A DNA stretch of 64,000 bases. It comes from Amycolatopsis jiangsuensis. Its GTDB lineage: Bacteria; Actinomycetota; Actinomycetes; Mycobacteriales; Pseudonocardiaceae. This document shows, in pieces, positions 15,763 to 24,924 of this stretch; position 1 is the stretch's first letter; every line of letters starts with the position of its first letter. The stretch covers positions 7,776,501 to 7,840,500 of the forward strand of contig NZ_JACHMG010000001.1 of the NCBI RefSeq assembly GCF_014204865.1. Reading direction: 5' to 3'. The translations under genes and the position numbers were made by a program. The notes under the pieces are model-generated. The model made no database searches. It was not told the DNA's origin and saw only the letters and a program-made list of their open reading frames with translations.

Positions 15763-16638
15763 GTTCTGTCTCCTCTTGCTGTGGAACCGTCTTCGGGTGT
15801 GCAGGAAACCTGAGCACCTTCACCATCGATACTCCGCTCGGAATGCTCGTGGGTGAAGGCACAAACGATCCAGGGACGATTTGTCCCACCATGGAGTGCT
15901 GCGCGCAGTAAGGCTGACCGTGCCAGCCGTACCTACTTTTCACTCCAGGCCGTGTCTGTCGGCCGCCGGGCGTACTCGGCTGCGGTAGCGGTGTTCCTGT
16001 TGAGAAGTCACCAGCGCCGCGTCGGGATCTCGGTGACCGGGACCCTGTCCGCGACGGCTTGGTGGTGTCCGTGCGCCAGGCAGGAAGGTTGCAACCGGCT
16101 TGCGGCGCCCCGCAGTGGACAGTGGCCACAGAGTGGGCATTCTGGAGACCGTGCTGAGACTGGCCGTCGAACACGGTCACGATGTCACCGCGATGCGGCT
16201 CACGACCACGCTGTGATCGCTGTACCACTCCACCAGCCGATGTCCGATCGCGGCGACCACCACCTCGCGTGGTGGTGATCAACCTGTGCGTATTGCTGTC
16301 CGGTCTCGGAGAACACGGCGAAGCTCCGCGTGCGGGCGACGCGGGGTCCGGCTCGTGGAAGCCTGCGGTGTCGCACCACGACCGAAGTCATGGCCGGGTT
16401 GTTGCGGGCCTCCGGCCCGGGCTCTGCGGCCTCTCATCACGTGCGGGGAGCAGAAGGCTGGCCGGTGCATCCGTAGGTCGGCGGACCCGTTGAGTGCCGA
16501 ACATTTCAGCCGAATGTCGATCTCGAGTGCCTGTCGCGGTTGTTGAGATCACGGATTATTCTTGCGGCGGCGCGGTGTGCGTCGGCCGCAAAATCGCGAT
16601 TTGTCATTGGCAGTAGCAGGAAGCAGGTACAACGCTCC
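15763..16638. other. 876-bp stretch without a recognisable gene
   Basis: Contains the dispersed repeat copy at 15949-16098 and short open frames without family resemblance. A plus-frame near 16130-16218 (GILETVLRLAVEHGHDVTAM) looks coding-like but stops at once. It also holds the promoter regions of the minus-strand SDR and the plus-strand RHS gene. No tRNA or clear structured RNA seen. Confidence 0.6.
15949..16098. repeat. Dispersed ~150-bp repeat, copy A
   Basis: Matches 23239-23387 in the same orientation over about 150 bp with scattered differences. The best conserved block reads GTGACCGGGA, then GTCCGCGACGGCTTGGTG. Plus-strand translations share SVTGTLSATAW (A) and PVTGNVSATAW (B), so it may be a relic of a short coding or mobile sequence. 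No inverted terminal repeats were noted. Confidence 0.7.
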
Positions 16639-19600
16639 ATGTCCAATCCGTTGGTGGCGCCACCGCAGGATTCCACAAAACTGTACTCCGGCATCACACT
16701 TCTGGAAGACGGGAACGACCTGAAGTCGGCGATCGAGAGCGGCGACTGGGCCGCGGTGGCGATGGGCGCGGTCGGCACTGCGCTTGACGCGCTGTCCACT
16801 GCGATGGACCCGTTCGGAGCCATTCTCTCGGCAGGCGTGGGCTGGCTGATGGAGCACGTCGGGCCGTTACGCGAAGCGCTCGACGGCCTTACCGGCAACG
16901 CGGATCAGATCACGGCTCAGGCCGAGACTTGGGCGAACGTGGCCAAGGAACTCGGGAGTGTCGCCGCCGATCTCACGGAGACGGTCAAGGCCGACTTGCC
17001 ATCATGGTCCGGTGCCGCGGCCGATGCCTACCGGAAACGCACCGAAGACCTCTCACGACTTCTAGCCGGCGCGCAAAAGGGCTGTGAAGGAGCTTCCAGC
17101 GGAGTGAAGACCGCGGGCGAGGTCGTGGGTGCCGTGAGGAGCTTGGTCCGTGACATCATCGCGGACCTGGTCGGCCACTTGATCAGCTGGGCGCTGCAAG
17201 TGGTGTTCACGCTGGGGATCGGCATGACCTGGGTCGTCTCGCAGGTCGTGACCGCGGTGTCCAAGACGGCTTCGAAACTCGCCGACCTGGTCAAGCGGTT
17301 GGTCACCGCGCTGAAGAACCTCATCCCGCTGCTCAAGAGGGCTGATTCGCTGTTCGGCGACGCATCGACGGCGTTGAAGGGGTTGAGGCGCGGGCGAATC
17401 GATGCGCTTTCGCAGCCGAAGAGCATCGACTCACCGCAGGGTGCGCCGAAGCTGAAAGACGCACAAGAAAGTGGCGACGGCAGCGGCACGCCGTCACCGA
17501 AGGCGGACGACACGACCACCACGTCGAGTGCGGATCAGACCCCGCCACCCGCATCGGATTCCGCGGTGCCGCCGCCGAAGAACGATGCAGGGCCTCCCGA
17601 CGGCCCGTCGCACGCTTCCGGGGACTCGTCATCCGGCGGTACGCCGGGCGCCGGATCGGGTGACAAACCTTCGCCGAAAAGCCTGGCCGGCCGGGACGGT
17701 CCGCGTGATCGTGCCCTCCCGTCGGATGCCAAGGTCTGCGTCTCGGACCCGGTGGACGTTGCCACCGGGGAAGTGGTCATGACCCAGGTGGATTTGACGC
17801 TGCCCGGTGACCGAAGCGAGCTGGTGCTCTCTCGCACCCACCTGTCGTCCTACCGCGAGGGACGATGGTTCGGCCGCTCGTGGGCGTCCACTCTGGACCA
17901 ACGGATCGAGATCGATCCCGAACAAGTTCGGTTCTTCGCCGAGGACGGCATGGTACTGGTCTATCCACTGCCGACGAGCGGACCCGTACTTCCGTTGGAG
18001 GGCCCCCGGTATCCGTTGCACCGCACGCCGGACGGCTATCGCATCTCCGTGGGGTCGCGCGAGCTGCATTTCACCGGCCCAGGCCCGACGGTGTCGTTGA
18101 CCGCGATGGAAGAAGACGGCTGTCGCACTGACATCGGCTACTCGGCCGGCGGTCTGCCTACGACGATCCGTCGCGCCGACGGTGTCGAGATCAGTATCGC
18201 CACCAGCGAGGGCCACGTCGTCGCACTGGGTGCTCCGGGGGCGGCCCCGCTGGTGAACTTCGGCTACAACCGCCTGGGCCAGCTGACAGCGATCGCGGAC
18301 TTCGCGGGCCGGCCAATGACGCTGGACTACGACGTCGACCACCGCTTGGTCGGCTGGCAAGACCGCACTGGCACCTGGTACCGCTACGTTTACGACGACT
18401 TCGGCCGGTGCGTGCGAACCGTCGGCGCGAACGGCTTCTACAACGCCACGTTCACCTACGAGCCCGGCATCACCCGGCACACCGATGCCATGGGCCATCC
18501 GTGGACCTACCGGATCAACAGCGTCGGGCAGCTGCTCGAGCGGGTCGATCCGCTGGGAGGCTCGCAACGCTTCGCGTGGAGTCGCCGCGACCAGTTGCTG
18601 TCCAAGGTGGACGAACTGGGCAGGCTGACCCGGTACGAGTACGAAAACGGCGAGCTCGCCGCGGTCATCCGATGTGATGGTTCCGTCGTGCGGTTGGTAC
18701 CGGACGCCGAGGGCATCCTCGTCAAGACCGACGACACGATGTCCGTGGCTTCCAATGCCGACCCGTTCGATACGCTACCCGGCGTCTCGATGCCCTTACG
18801 CGTGAACGTCGGCCCGGATCAGTTCGGTGAAGAACCTGTGCGCGCCGACGGAATCGATCCTGCCGACCGCGACCTGTTCGGCCGACCGCGGCTCGTACCT
18901 ACGATGTCCGGCGCAGCGGCCCGTCTAGGCTGGACCGCCGAGGGCCGGCGAGCTTGGCGGATCGGGCCGCAAGGAGGCCGCGCGGCGTGGATATACGATG
19001 CGGACGGCAAGGTCGTCGAGCACCGGGATGCGGCCGGAGGAGTCAGCCGCAGGGCGTACGGGCCGTTCGGTCTTGTGACTGCTGAAATCGATGCGGCGGG
19101 TGCCCGGACCGAATATACCTACGATGGCGAACTGCGCCTGACCTCGGTGGTGAATCCGAATGGTCTGACCTGGCGCTACGCATACGACCCCGTCGGCCGT
19201 CTGATCGAGGAGATCGACTACGACGGCAGACACCTTACCTACACCTACGACGCCGCCGGGCAGTTGCGCACCGCGACGAACGGCATGGGCGAGAGCCGGG
19301 AATACCGGTACGACCTGCTGGGCAACGTCATCGAACGGCGCACGCCCACCGGCACCACGGCGTACGCCTATGACCCTCTGGGGCGTCTTGAATACGCCGT
19401 CAACGCCGACTCGATCCTGGAAGTGGTGCGGGACGAGCGTGGTCGTGTTCTCGCGGAGAAGCTCAACGGAACCGCTACGACCTGGAGCTATCGTCCCAGC
19501 AGCGTCACGCGGCGCACTCCGTCCGGGCTGACGAGCGAATGGCGGTACACCGATGGGCGGGCGAGGTCGTTGACCATCGCCAAGCGGCAAATCAGGTTCG

Positions 19601-21345
19601 ACTACGACGGCGCCGGGCGCGAAACCGCGCGCACCGTCAACGGCAAGGTCGTGCTGGCCCAACGGTTCGACGCCGAGGATCGACTCGCCGAACAAACCGT
19701 GTCCGGCATGGACAGCCGCAGTTTCACTTACCGGCCGGACGGCAGGCTCGCGGCCGTGGCGGAAGGACCGGCGGACGAAACGCGGTTCGCCTTCGACCAA
19801 GCCGGCCGGGTGACCGAGACGAACAGGCCGGACTGCGTCGAGCGATTCGGCTACGACCTCGCGGGCAACATCGTCCTGTCGTCCCATGGACGTCGTCTCC
19901 ACCACGGCAACCGGCTCGTGCGGTCCGGCGACACCGAATACGGTTACGATCGCCAGGGCCGGGTAGTCGGGCGCACGGTCGGCGGACGGGAATGGCGTTT
20001 CGTCTGGGACGAGCTGGACCGGCTCGCCGCCGTGGTCACCCCGGACGAGAAGTTCTGGACCTATCTTTACGACCCACTGGGCCGCCGCTTCGCCAAGCGT
20101 TGCTGGGTGGTCGGGGAGGACGGGGAACCGCGTCGCACCGGTGAGACCTGGTACGTCTGGAGCGGTGCCGAGCTGATCGAGGAAATCGAGCTGCGCGACG
20201 ATGGTTATTCCCGGGTACGCACGTGGGAGCGGCTGCCCGACGACGGCCGGCCGGTGGCCCAGATCGAGCAGACCGGGCCGCAGCATCACACGCGGTTCAG
20301 CACGGTGGTTACTTCACCGGCCGGTGCTCCGACGGAGCTGCTCGACGAGGACGGTGCCCTCACCTGGCGGGCGCGGGCGACCTTCTGGGGCGAACAGGCA
20401 CCCGGCCCCATCCCGCTGGCCTTTCCCGGGCAGTATCGCGACGACGAGACGGGGCTGCACTACAACCTCTACCGCTACTACGATCCGCAGACAGCACGTT
20501 ACCTCAGCCAGGACCCGCTCGGCCTGGCAGCGGGACCCAATCCGGTCGGCTACGTCGACCAGCCCTTTCTCGAGGCGGATCCGCTGGGCTTGACCGGCAC
20601 CTGTGGAAAGAAGCAGGGGCCGCAGCCACCGCAGTCGCCCGGCGGCGGAGATGACGCTGGGAAGCTCGGCGCGTCGAGCAAGAAGCCCGATGGGCTGGAA
20701 GAGTTCCGTGATGAGAACGGCACCATCGACCTGGGCAAAATGGATGAAGAAACGTATGAGAAGTTCGCCAAGAAATGGGGTGACCTCCTGAGCCCCGGCG
20801 AGAACAAGAGCTGGTTCTGGTCGGGTGGTCGGGTCAAGGACTCAGTGCTGGATGAAGACGGCACTGTCATACAGGACTCCCAGTACTTGGGCTCGATCGA
20901 GAAGCTCGCCAGGGAACAGGCGCAGGGCAAAGGTGGTTCAACGCTCGAGATGATGTTGGAAAAGCATCAGGTCGTCATGCCCGAATTCATCAAAGGTGAT
21001 CCACGGACCACGGCGATGTGGAACGACCCTTCGGAAGCATTGGCGCGCAACGCCCGGGGTGAAGTGCATGTCGCCCTTCCCAACTCGCCCAGCCGCCCGG
21101 AAGGGCTGCCGTACTCCGAATACGGCAGGGAAGGCGTCGGCAACGAGGTGGCCCGTCGTCGGCCGGACAACGCCTTCGACATGACCGAGTTCCCGGCTCT
21201 GCGTGACAACCCGCGGATCAGCAAGATCACGATCCACGACGTGCATAACCCGGAAGACAAGGACGGTGTCGAACTCTGGAACGCGGCCGACGAACGAGAT
21301 CTCACCAATCCGAAATGGAACAAGTACAAGGGATACGAACAATAA
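16639..21345 (+). CDS. WXG/RHS-repeat polymorphic toxin with ADP-ribosyl cyclase-like C-terminus
   Basis: 1568 residues from ATG 16639; an in-frame upstream ATG exists but adds 33 unlikely residues. Domains: a helical WXG100-like region (residues 1-~240, WSGAAADAYRKR near 123) with a hydrophobic stretch near 180-205; a Pro/Ser/Asp-rich linker (~260-360); a DUF6531-type start (VSDPVDVATGEVVMTQVDL, ~365); many RHS/YD repeats; the RHS core end (GQYRDDETGLHYNLYRYYDP, YLSQDPLGL, ~1290); then a variable tip. The tip has SWFWSGG (~1390), STLEMML (~1435), MWNDPSEALARNARGEVHV (~1460) and TEFPALRDNP (~1516), in the order of the CD38/ADP-ribosyl cyclase active-site motifs, so NAD+ hydrolysis or cyclisation is predicted. 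Probably exported by a type VII-like route and used against competitors. No immunity gene follows. Confidence 0.9.
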   Translation: MSNPLVAPPQDSTKLYSGITLLEDGNDLKSAIESGDWAAVAMGAVGTALDALSTAMDPFGAILSAGVGWLMEHVGPLREALDGLTGNADQITAQAETWANVAKELGSVAADLTETVKADLPSWSGAAADAYRKRTEDLSRLLAGAQKGCEGASSGVKTAGEVVGAVRSLVRDIIADLVGHLISWALQVVFTLGIGMTWVVSQVVTAVSKTASKLADLVKRLVTALKNLIPLLKRADSLFGDASTALKGLRRGRIDALSQPKSIDSPQGAPKLKDAQESGDGSGTPSPKADDTTTTSSADQTPPPASDSAVPPPKNDAGPPDGPSHASGDSSSGGTPGAGSGDKPSPKSLAGRDGPRDRALPSDAKVCVSDPVDVATGEVVMTQVDLTLPGDRSELVLSRTHLSSYREGRWFGRSWASTLDQRIEIDPEQVRFFAEDGMVLVYPLPTSGPVLPLEGPRYPLHRTPDGYRISVGSRELHFTGPGPTVSLTAMEEDGCRTDIGYSAGGLPTTIRRADGVEISIATSEGHVVALGAPGAAPLVNFGYNRLGQLTAIADFAGRPMTLDYDVDHRLVGWQDRTGTWYRYVYDDFGRCVRTVGANGFYNATFTYEPGITRHTDAMGHPWTYRINSVGQLLERVDPLGGSQRFAWSRRDQLLSKVDELGRLTRYEYENGELAAVIRCDGSVVRLVPDAEGILVKTDDTMSVASNADPFDTLPGVSMPLRVNVGPDQFGEEPVRADGIDPADRDLFGRPRLVPTMSGAAARLGWTAEGRRAWRIGPQGGRAAWIYDADGKVVEHRDAAGGVSRRAYGPFGLVTAEIDAAGARTEYTYDGELRLTSVVNPNGLTWRYAYDPVGRLIEEIDYDGRHLTYTYDAAGQLRTATNGMGESREYRYDLLGNVIERRTPTGTTAYAYDPLGRLEYAVNADSILEVVRDERGRVLAEKLNGTATTWSYRPSSVTRRTPSGLTSEWRYTDGRARSLTIAKRQIRFDYDGAGRETARTVNGKVVLAQRFDAEDRLAEQTVSGMDSRSFTYRPDGRLAAVAEGPADETRFAFDQAGRVTETNRPDCVERFGYDLAGNIVLSSHGRRLHHGNRLVRSGDTEYGYDRQGRVVGRTVGGREWRFVWDELDRLAAVVTPDEKFWTYLYDPLGRRFAKRCWVVGEDGEPRRTGETWYVWSGAELIEEIELRDDGYSRVRTWERLPDDGRPVAQIEQTGPQHHTRFSTVVTSPAGAPTELLDEDGALTWRARATFWGEQAPGPIPLAFPGQYRDDETGLHYNLYRYYDPQTARYLSQDPLGLAAGPNPVGYVDQPFLEADPLGLTGTCGKKQGPQPPQSPGGGDDAGKLGASSKKPDGLEEFRDENGTIDLGKMDEETYEKFAKKWGDLLSPGENKSWFWSGGRVKDSVLDEDGTVIQDSQYLGSIEKLAREQAQGKGGSTLEMMLEKHQVVMPEFIKGDPRTTAMWNDPSEALARNARGEVHVALPNSPSRPEGLPYSEYGREGVGNEVARRRPDNAFDMTEFPALRDNPRISKITIHDVHNPEDKDGVELWNAADERDLTNPKWNKYKGYEQ

Positions 21346-21464
21346 ACGTCATGTCGGCTCCCTGGAGAACACGGGGTTTCCGGAATCTGACAAACGAACA
21401 GTGCTGCTCAGATTGAGCGGGGTTACTTATATATCAACGACTTTCACATGATCTTGCCGTGTTC

Positions 21465-21700
21465 GAAATGAGTCAGTACAAGGGTGGCCGTGACGATCCC
21501 GTCGAGGTAGCGGTAGCCGGTGGCACGGTAGATCCCGTGATTACGGGCAACCGTGGTGACGTCGGCGTGATGGCGGAACCAGCGCGGGTCCAGTACTGCC
21601 TGGTTGATGCAGGTCAACGCTCAGGTGATCGTGCGGGTGCCGCGTCGGCGGCGTTCGGCGACGAGCAGTCGACCCAGGTACTGGGCCAGCTCGCGGGCAC
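21465..21700 (-). pseudogene. IS5-type (DDE_Tnp_4) transposase N-terminal remnant
   Basis: Minus-strand frame reads INQAVLDPRWFRHHADVTTV then NHGIYRATGYRYLDGIV, the N-terminal helix-turn-helix part of a DDE_Tnp_4 transposase, preceded by an internal stop after RRRGTRTIT. It begins about 120 bp after the RHS toxin gene, where an immunity gene would be expected. Confidence 0.65.
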
Positions 21701-21739
21701 ATCAAGCGTGACACGATAGACGCGCGGCAACATCCAAAC

Positions 21740-22075
21740 GCTGTCGGATCCTAGCGGAATCCCGCTGTGGGTAAGCGATGTTGAGCCCGGCCCGGTCCAC
21801 GACCTGACCGCCGCCCGCAAGCATGTCCTGGCTGCTCTGTATTGGGCGGCATCCCCACTGAAGCTGCCGACGCTGGTAGACGGCGGCTACAACCGGGTTG
21901 GCACCGGCGTGCACACGGCGGTGCCAGCCCCCAGGTGACCAAGTGCTTGATGACGACAACCGTGCCTACAACGCCTTGCTACGCGGTCTGCGGTGACTGG
22001 GCGAGCGCGGATTCGCCGTGCTCACCGGCCGTTGGCGAACGCCGTGGCACATTCCCGCCAGTCGCGCAAGATCGG
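21740..22075 (+). pseudogene. IS5-type (DDE_Tnp_4) transposase C-terminal remnant
   Basis: Plus-strand frames read NGIPLWVSDVEPGPVHDLTA, YWAASPLKLPTLVDGGYN and, after a shift, DDDNRAYNALLRGLR and GERGFAVLTGRWRT, which is the catalytic core and C-terminus of a DDE_Tnp_4 transposase. The D of VDGGY is kept but there are several frame breaks. Confidence 0.7.
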
Positions 22076-22079
22076 CGAC

Positions 22080-22340
22080 TCACCACCGTCCTCGCCGATC
22101 AGACGCCGGACCTGCACGATGCCTTACGAAAAGCCAGAGACGACGGCCTTACTCATCTGATCTTGGATGGGAAGGTCTTCTCCGCCGACCGCTGTGTGAA
22201 CAGGCCACCAGCGCGAGAGACAGCCAGATCGCCGCGTGGTACTCCGGCAAGGCCCACGAGCACGGCCGGCCCCTGGCCCAGCCTGGGTTCGGCGACAGGA
22301 GGCTGCCACTGGGAATGGTACACACGGCAGTGACATACTC
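22080..22340 (+). pseudogene. IS5-type transposase middle remnant (second copy)
   Basis: Reads DQTPDLHDALRKARDDGLTH LILDGKVFSADR, then in another frame CEQATSARDSQIAAWYSGKAHEHG. In an intact DDE_Tnp_4 transposase this part comes before the SDVEPG segment, yet here it lies after the C-terminal part, so it is a second copy or a rearranged one. It is cut by the IS427-group element at 22341. Confidence 0.7.
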
Positions 22341-22343
22341 TTA

Positions 22344-23199
22344 GAGCGTGTCTCACTTGGTTGTTGGTTGAGGTGTGGGCATGATCATGAGCTGTGATGG
22401 ACGAGTTGTCGCGACGGCTGGTGCCCGACGAGTTGTGGGCGCTGGTCGAACCGTTGATCCCGCCGGGAAAGACGCGCCCGCAGGGTGGCGGCATGTCACG
22501 AGTGGGCGACCGGGCGGTGTTCACCGCGATCGTGTTCGTGCTGACCAGCGGCTGCGCCTGGCGACATCTGCCGCCCAGCTTCGGGGTCACCGTGCCGACA
22601 GCGCATCGGCGGTTCACCGAGTGGACCAAGGTCGGCCTGTGGCGCGATGTGCACCGGGCGGTGCTGGACGAACTTGGCGGCAAGGGCATGATCGACTGGT
22701 CGCGTGCGGTCCTGGACGGAGCATCCGTCAGGGCCAAAAGGGGGGCGGTCTGACCGGTCGGAGCCCGGTCGATCGCGGCAAGCCCGGCTCGAAGATCCAT
22801 GTGCTGTCCGACCGGGCCGGACTTCCGTTAACCGTTGGGATCTCCGCGGCCAACACTCACGACAGTCACGCGCTCAGACCCTTGGTCAACGCGCTGCCGC
22901 CGATCCGGTCTCGCCGCGGACCGCGCCGCCGGAAACCGGCCAAGCTCCACGCCGACAAGGCCTACGACATCCCAGCCCTACGCGACTGGCTCCGCCGGCG
23001 CGGGATCATCCCGCGCATCGCCCGCAAGGGCATCGAATCCACCGAGAAACTCGGAAGACACCGGTGGGTGATCGAACGGTCCATCGCCTGGCTGACCAGC
23101 TACCGGCGCCTGACCATCCGCTACGAACGCAAACCCAGCCACTACCTCGCCTTCCTCACCATCACCTGTTACAAGAAACTCGCCAAATGAGACACGCTC
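22344..23199 (+). mobile_element. IS5-family (IS427 group) insertion sequence, apparently intact
   Basis: An 856-bp element with perfect 12-bp inverted repeats GAGCGTGTCTCA (22344-22355 and its complement 23188-23199) flanked by a 3-bp TTA target duplication (22341-22343 and 23200-23202). It encodes a two-frame transposase and is inserted between an older IS5-type transposase remnant and repeat copy B. Clean ends and target duplication indicate a recent insertion. Confidence 0.92.
22394..23190 (+). CDS. IS427-group transposase made by -1 frameshifting
   Basis: The first frame (22394-22753, 119 residues: VMDELSRRLVPDELWALVEP, WRHLPPSFGVTVPTAHRRF) ends just after the A4G6 run at about 22736-22745. 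A -1 slip there continues as KGGGLTGRSPVDRGKPGSK, then LHADKAYDIPALRDWLRRRG and HRWVIERSIAWLTSYRRL to the stop at 23190. The DDE residues lie in VLDGASVRAK, ADKAYD and ERSIAW. Programmed -1 frameshifting at such A/G runs is established for this group. Fused product about 265 residues. Confidence 0.88.
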
Positions 23200-23238
23200 T
23201 TAATTGTCCTTCTGGAAAAACTCGGACGGAACCGTTGC

Positions 23239-23387
23239 CGTGTCCGTTGGCCGAGAGGCATACTCGGCCGTGGTAACGGCGACCCTGTGGGAAAGTCACC
23301 ATCGTCGCGTTAATTGGACCCCGGTGACCGGGAACGTGTCCGCGACGGCTTGGTGACGTTCGTGCTCCGGGCAGAAAGGTGAAAACG
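23239..23387. repeat. Dispersed ~150-bp repeat, copy B
   Basis: Partner of 15949-16098. Here it lies directly after the IS427-group element and 45 bp before the GH30 glycosidase start, so it may contain that gene's promoter region. It keeps the block GTCCGCGACGGCTTGGTG. Confidence 0.7.
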
Positions 23388-23431
23388 GTGTCCAGCTCCC
23401 CCTCCCCTTGTTTTCCGGCGGTGATCATCCG

Positions 23432-24883
23432 ATGATGAGACGACATTTTCTGCCCTTGTTGTCGGCGGCCGCCGTGGCGGTGTCGGGTCTGGTGGTGCCT
23501 GCGGTGGCACATGCGGCGGGTGAGTCCGTGAACATCTGGCTAACGACCACCGATGGCGGTGGTGGCCGCAACGTCACGCGTGGACTGGAGCAGCAGGGCC
23601 CAGTCTCGTTTGCGCCGGGGACCGGTGACGGACAGCAGACGATCACGGTCGACGACTCGAAGACCTACCAGCAGTTCGAGGGGGGTGGTGCGGGATTCAC
23701 GGATTCGGCTGGGTGGCTGATGAACTCCTCCGGCCTGTTGTCGCAAGATGCGAGGGATGCGCTGATGCAGAAGCTGTTCGATCCGAACAACGGAATCGGG
23801 CTGAGTTTCCTGCGTAACCCTATGGGTGGTGCGGATCTTTCGCGTAATAGCTATACCTACGACGATATGCCCGACGGGCAAACTGATCCAGAATTACAGC
23901 ATTTCTCGATCGCGCATGACGCGGCGGACGTGCTGCCGCTCACTCAGGAGGCCAAGAAGATCAATCCGGACCTGAAGGTGATGGCGTCGCCGTGGAGTGC
24001 GCCGCCGTGGATGAAGGACAATGAGAGTTACAACCGGGGTTGGGTCCAATCGCAGTACTACGACGCCTACGCGCAGTACTTTGTGAAGTACATCCAAGCT
24101 TATCAACAGGCGGGAGTCCCGATCGATTACGTGTCGATTCAGAACGAGCCGACGTGTTGTGATGGTTACCCGTCAACCGATTGGAATGGTGACGGGCTGG
24201 CCTACTTTGCGAAGAAGAGTCTGCTGCCGGCGCTGCATCAGTCGAAACTGTCGACCAAGCTGCTCGCGTTGGATTGGAACTGGAGTCAGTATCAGTCGTA
24301 TGCGTCGGCGACCATGGACGATCAGTCCATCCGGTCGGATTCGAACTTCGGCGGTATGGCGTGGCACGGTTACGACGGTCAGGTCGAGCAGCAGAGCATG
24401 GTTCATGACCAGTATCCAGATGTGAACGCGTACTCTACCGAGCATTCCGGTGGCCTGTGGGTCAATGATCAGCAGGCTGAGGACATGAACAACATCATAG
24501 ATTATACTCGCAACTGGTCGCGTAGTGTGGTGAAGTGGGGCATGGCGATGGACCAGGCCCACAATCCGCACAACGGCGGGTGTGACAACTGCACGGGCTT
24601 GGTGACCGTCCATGAGGGGGATGGCCAGGACGGTCAGGTGGATTATACGATCGAGTACTTTACCATGGGGCACCTGACGAAATTTGTGAAACCGGGTGCG
24701 GTGCGCGTCGATTCGAACGATAATTCGACCGTGCGTAACGTTGCGTGGAAGAACCCAGACGGGTCGAATGCGCTCATCGCCTACAACTCCAGCGGGGACG
24801 AGCAGAGCGTGCGGGTGAACTGGGGCGACCAGTCGTTCAGCTACACCGTGCCGGGACATACTTCGGCGACGTTCACCTGGTGA
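23432..24883 (+). CDS. Secreted GH30-family glycoside hydrolase
   Basis: 483 residues with a Sec signal peptide (MMRRH, hydrophobic core, cleavage near AHA-A at 28/29). The GH30 (alpha/beta)8 catalytic domain has the acid/base Glu239 in SIQNEP and the nucleophile Glu337 in YSTEHSG, with QQFEGGGAGFTDSAGWLM and MASPWSAPPWMK typical of the family; a C-terminal beta-sandwich follows. Family activities include glucosylceramidase, beta-1,6-glucanase, beta-1,6-galactanase and xylanase; which applies is not evident. AT-rich codons (for example runs such as AATAGCTATACC) contrast with neighbours, suggesting horizontal acquisition. No clear Shine-Dalgarno. Confidence 0.92.
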   Translation: MMRRHFLPLLSAAAVAVSGLVVPAVAHAAGESVNIWLTTTDGGGGRNVTRGLEQQGPVSFAPGTGDGQQTITVDDSKTYQQFEGGGAGFTDSAGWLMNSSGLLSQDARDALMQKLFDPNNGIGLSFLRNPMGGADLSRNSYTYDDMPDGQTDPELQHFSIAHDAADVLPLTQEAKKINPDLKVMASPWSAPPWMKDNESYNRGWVQSQYYDAYAQYFVKYIQAYQQAGVPIDYVSIQNEPTCCDGYPSTDWNGDGLAYFAKKSLLPALHQSKLSTKLLALDWNWSQYQSYASATMDDQSIRSDSNFGGMAWHGYDGQVEQQSMVHDQYPDVNAYSTEHSGGLWVNDQQAEDMNNIIDYTRNWSRSVVKWGMAMDQAHNPHNGGCDNCTGLVTVHEGDGQDGQVDYTIEYFTMGHLTKFVKPGAVRVDSNDNSTVRNVAWKNPDGSNALIAYNSSGDEQSVRVNWGDQSFSYTVPGHTSATFTW

Positions 24884-24892
24884 AGTATTGGG

Positions 24893-24919
24893 ACACCGCC
24901 GGCTCCTGACCGGCGGTGT
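24893..24919 (+). terminator. Terminator hairpin after the GH30 gene
   Basis: A 10-bp stem ACACCGCCGG / CCGGCGGTGT with a 7-base loop, extended by GGG/CCC, starts 9 bases after the glycosidase stop. Confidence 0.75.
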
Positions 24920-24924
24920 GCCCA

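Noticed and set aside
17629..18567. Long open frame antisense to the RHS gene
   Set aside because: High-GC coding DNA gives long shadow frames on the opposite strand; it lacks any recognisable domain, and the RHS frame explains the codon bias.
21459..21719. 86-residue frame after the toxin as an immunity protein
   Set aside because: It is antisense to a transposase remnant, has no fold resemblance, and its codon pattern fits the other strand.
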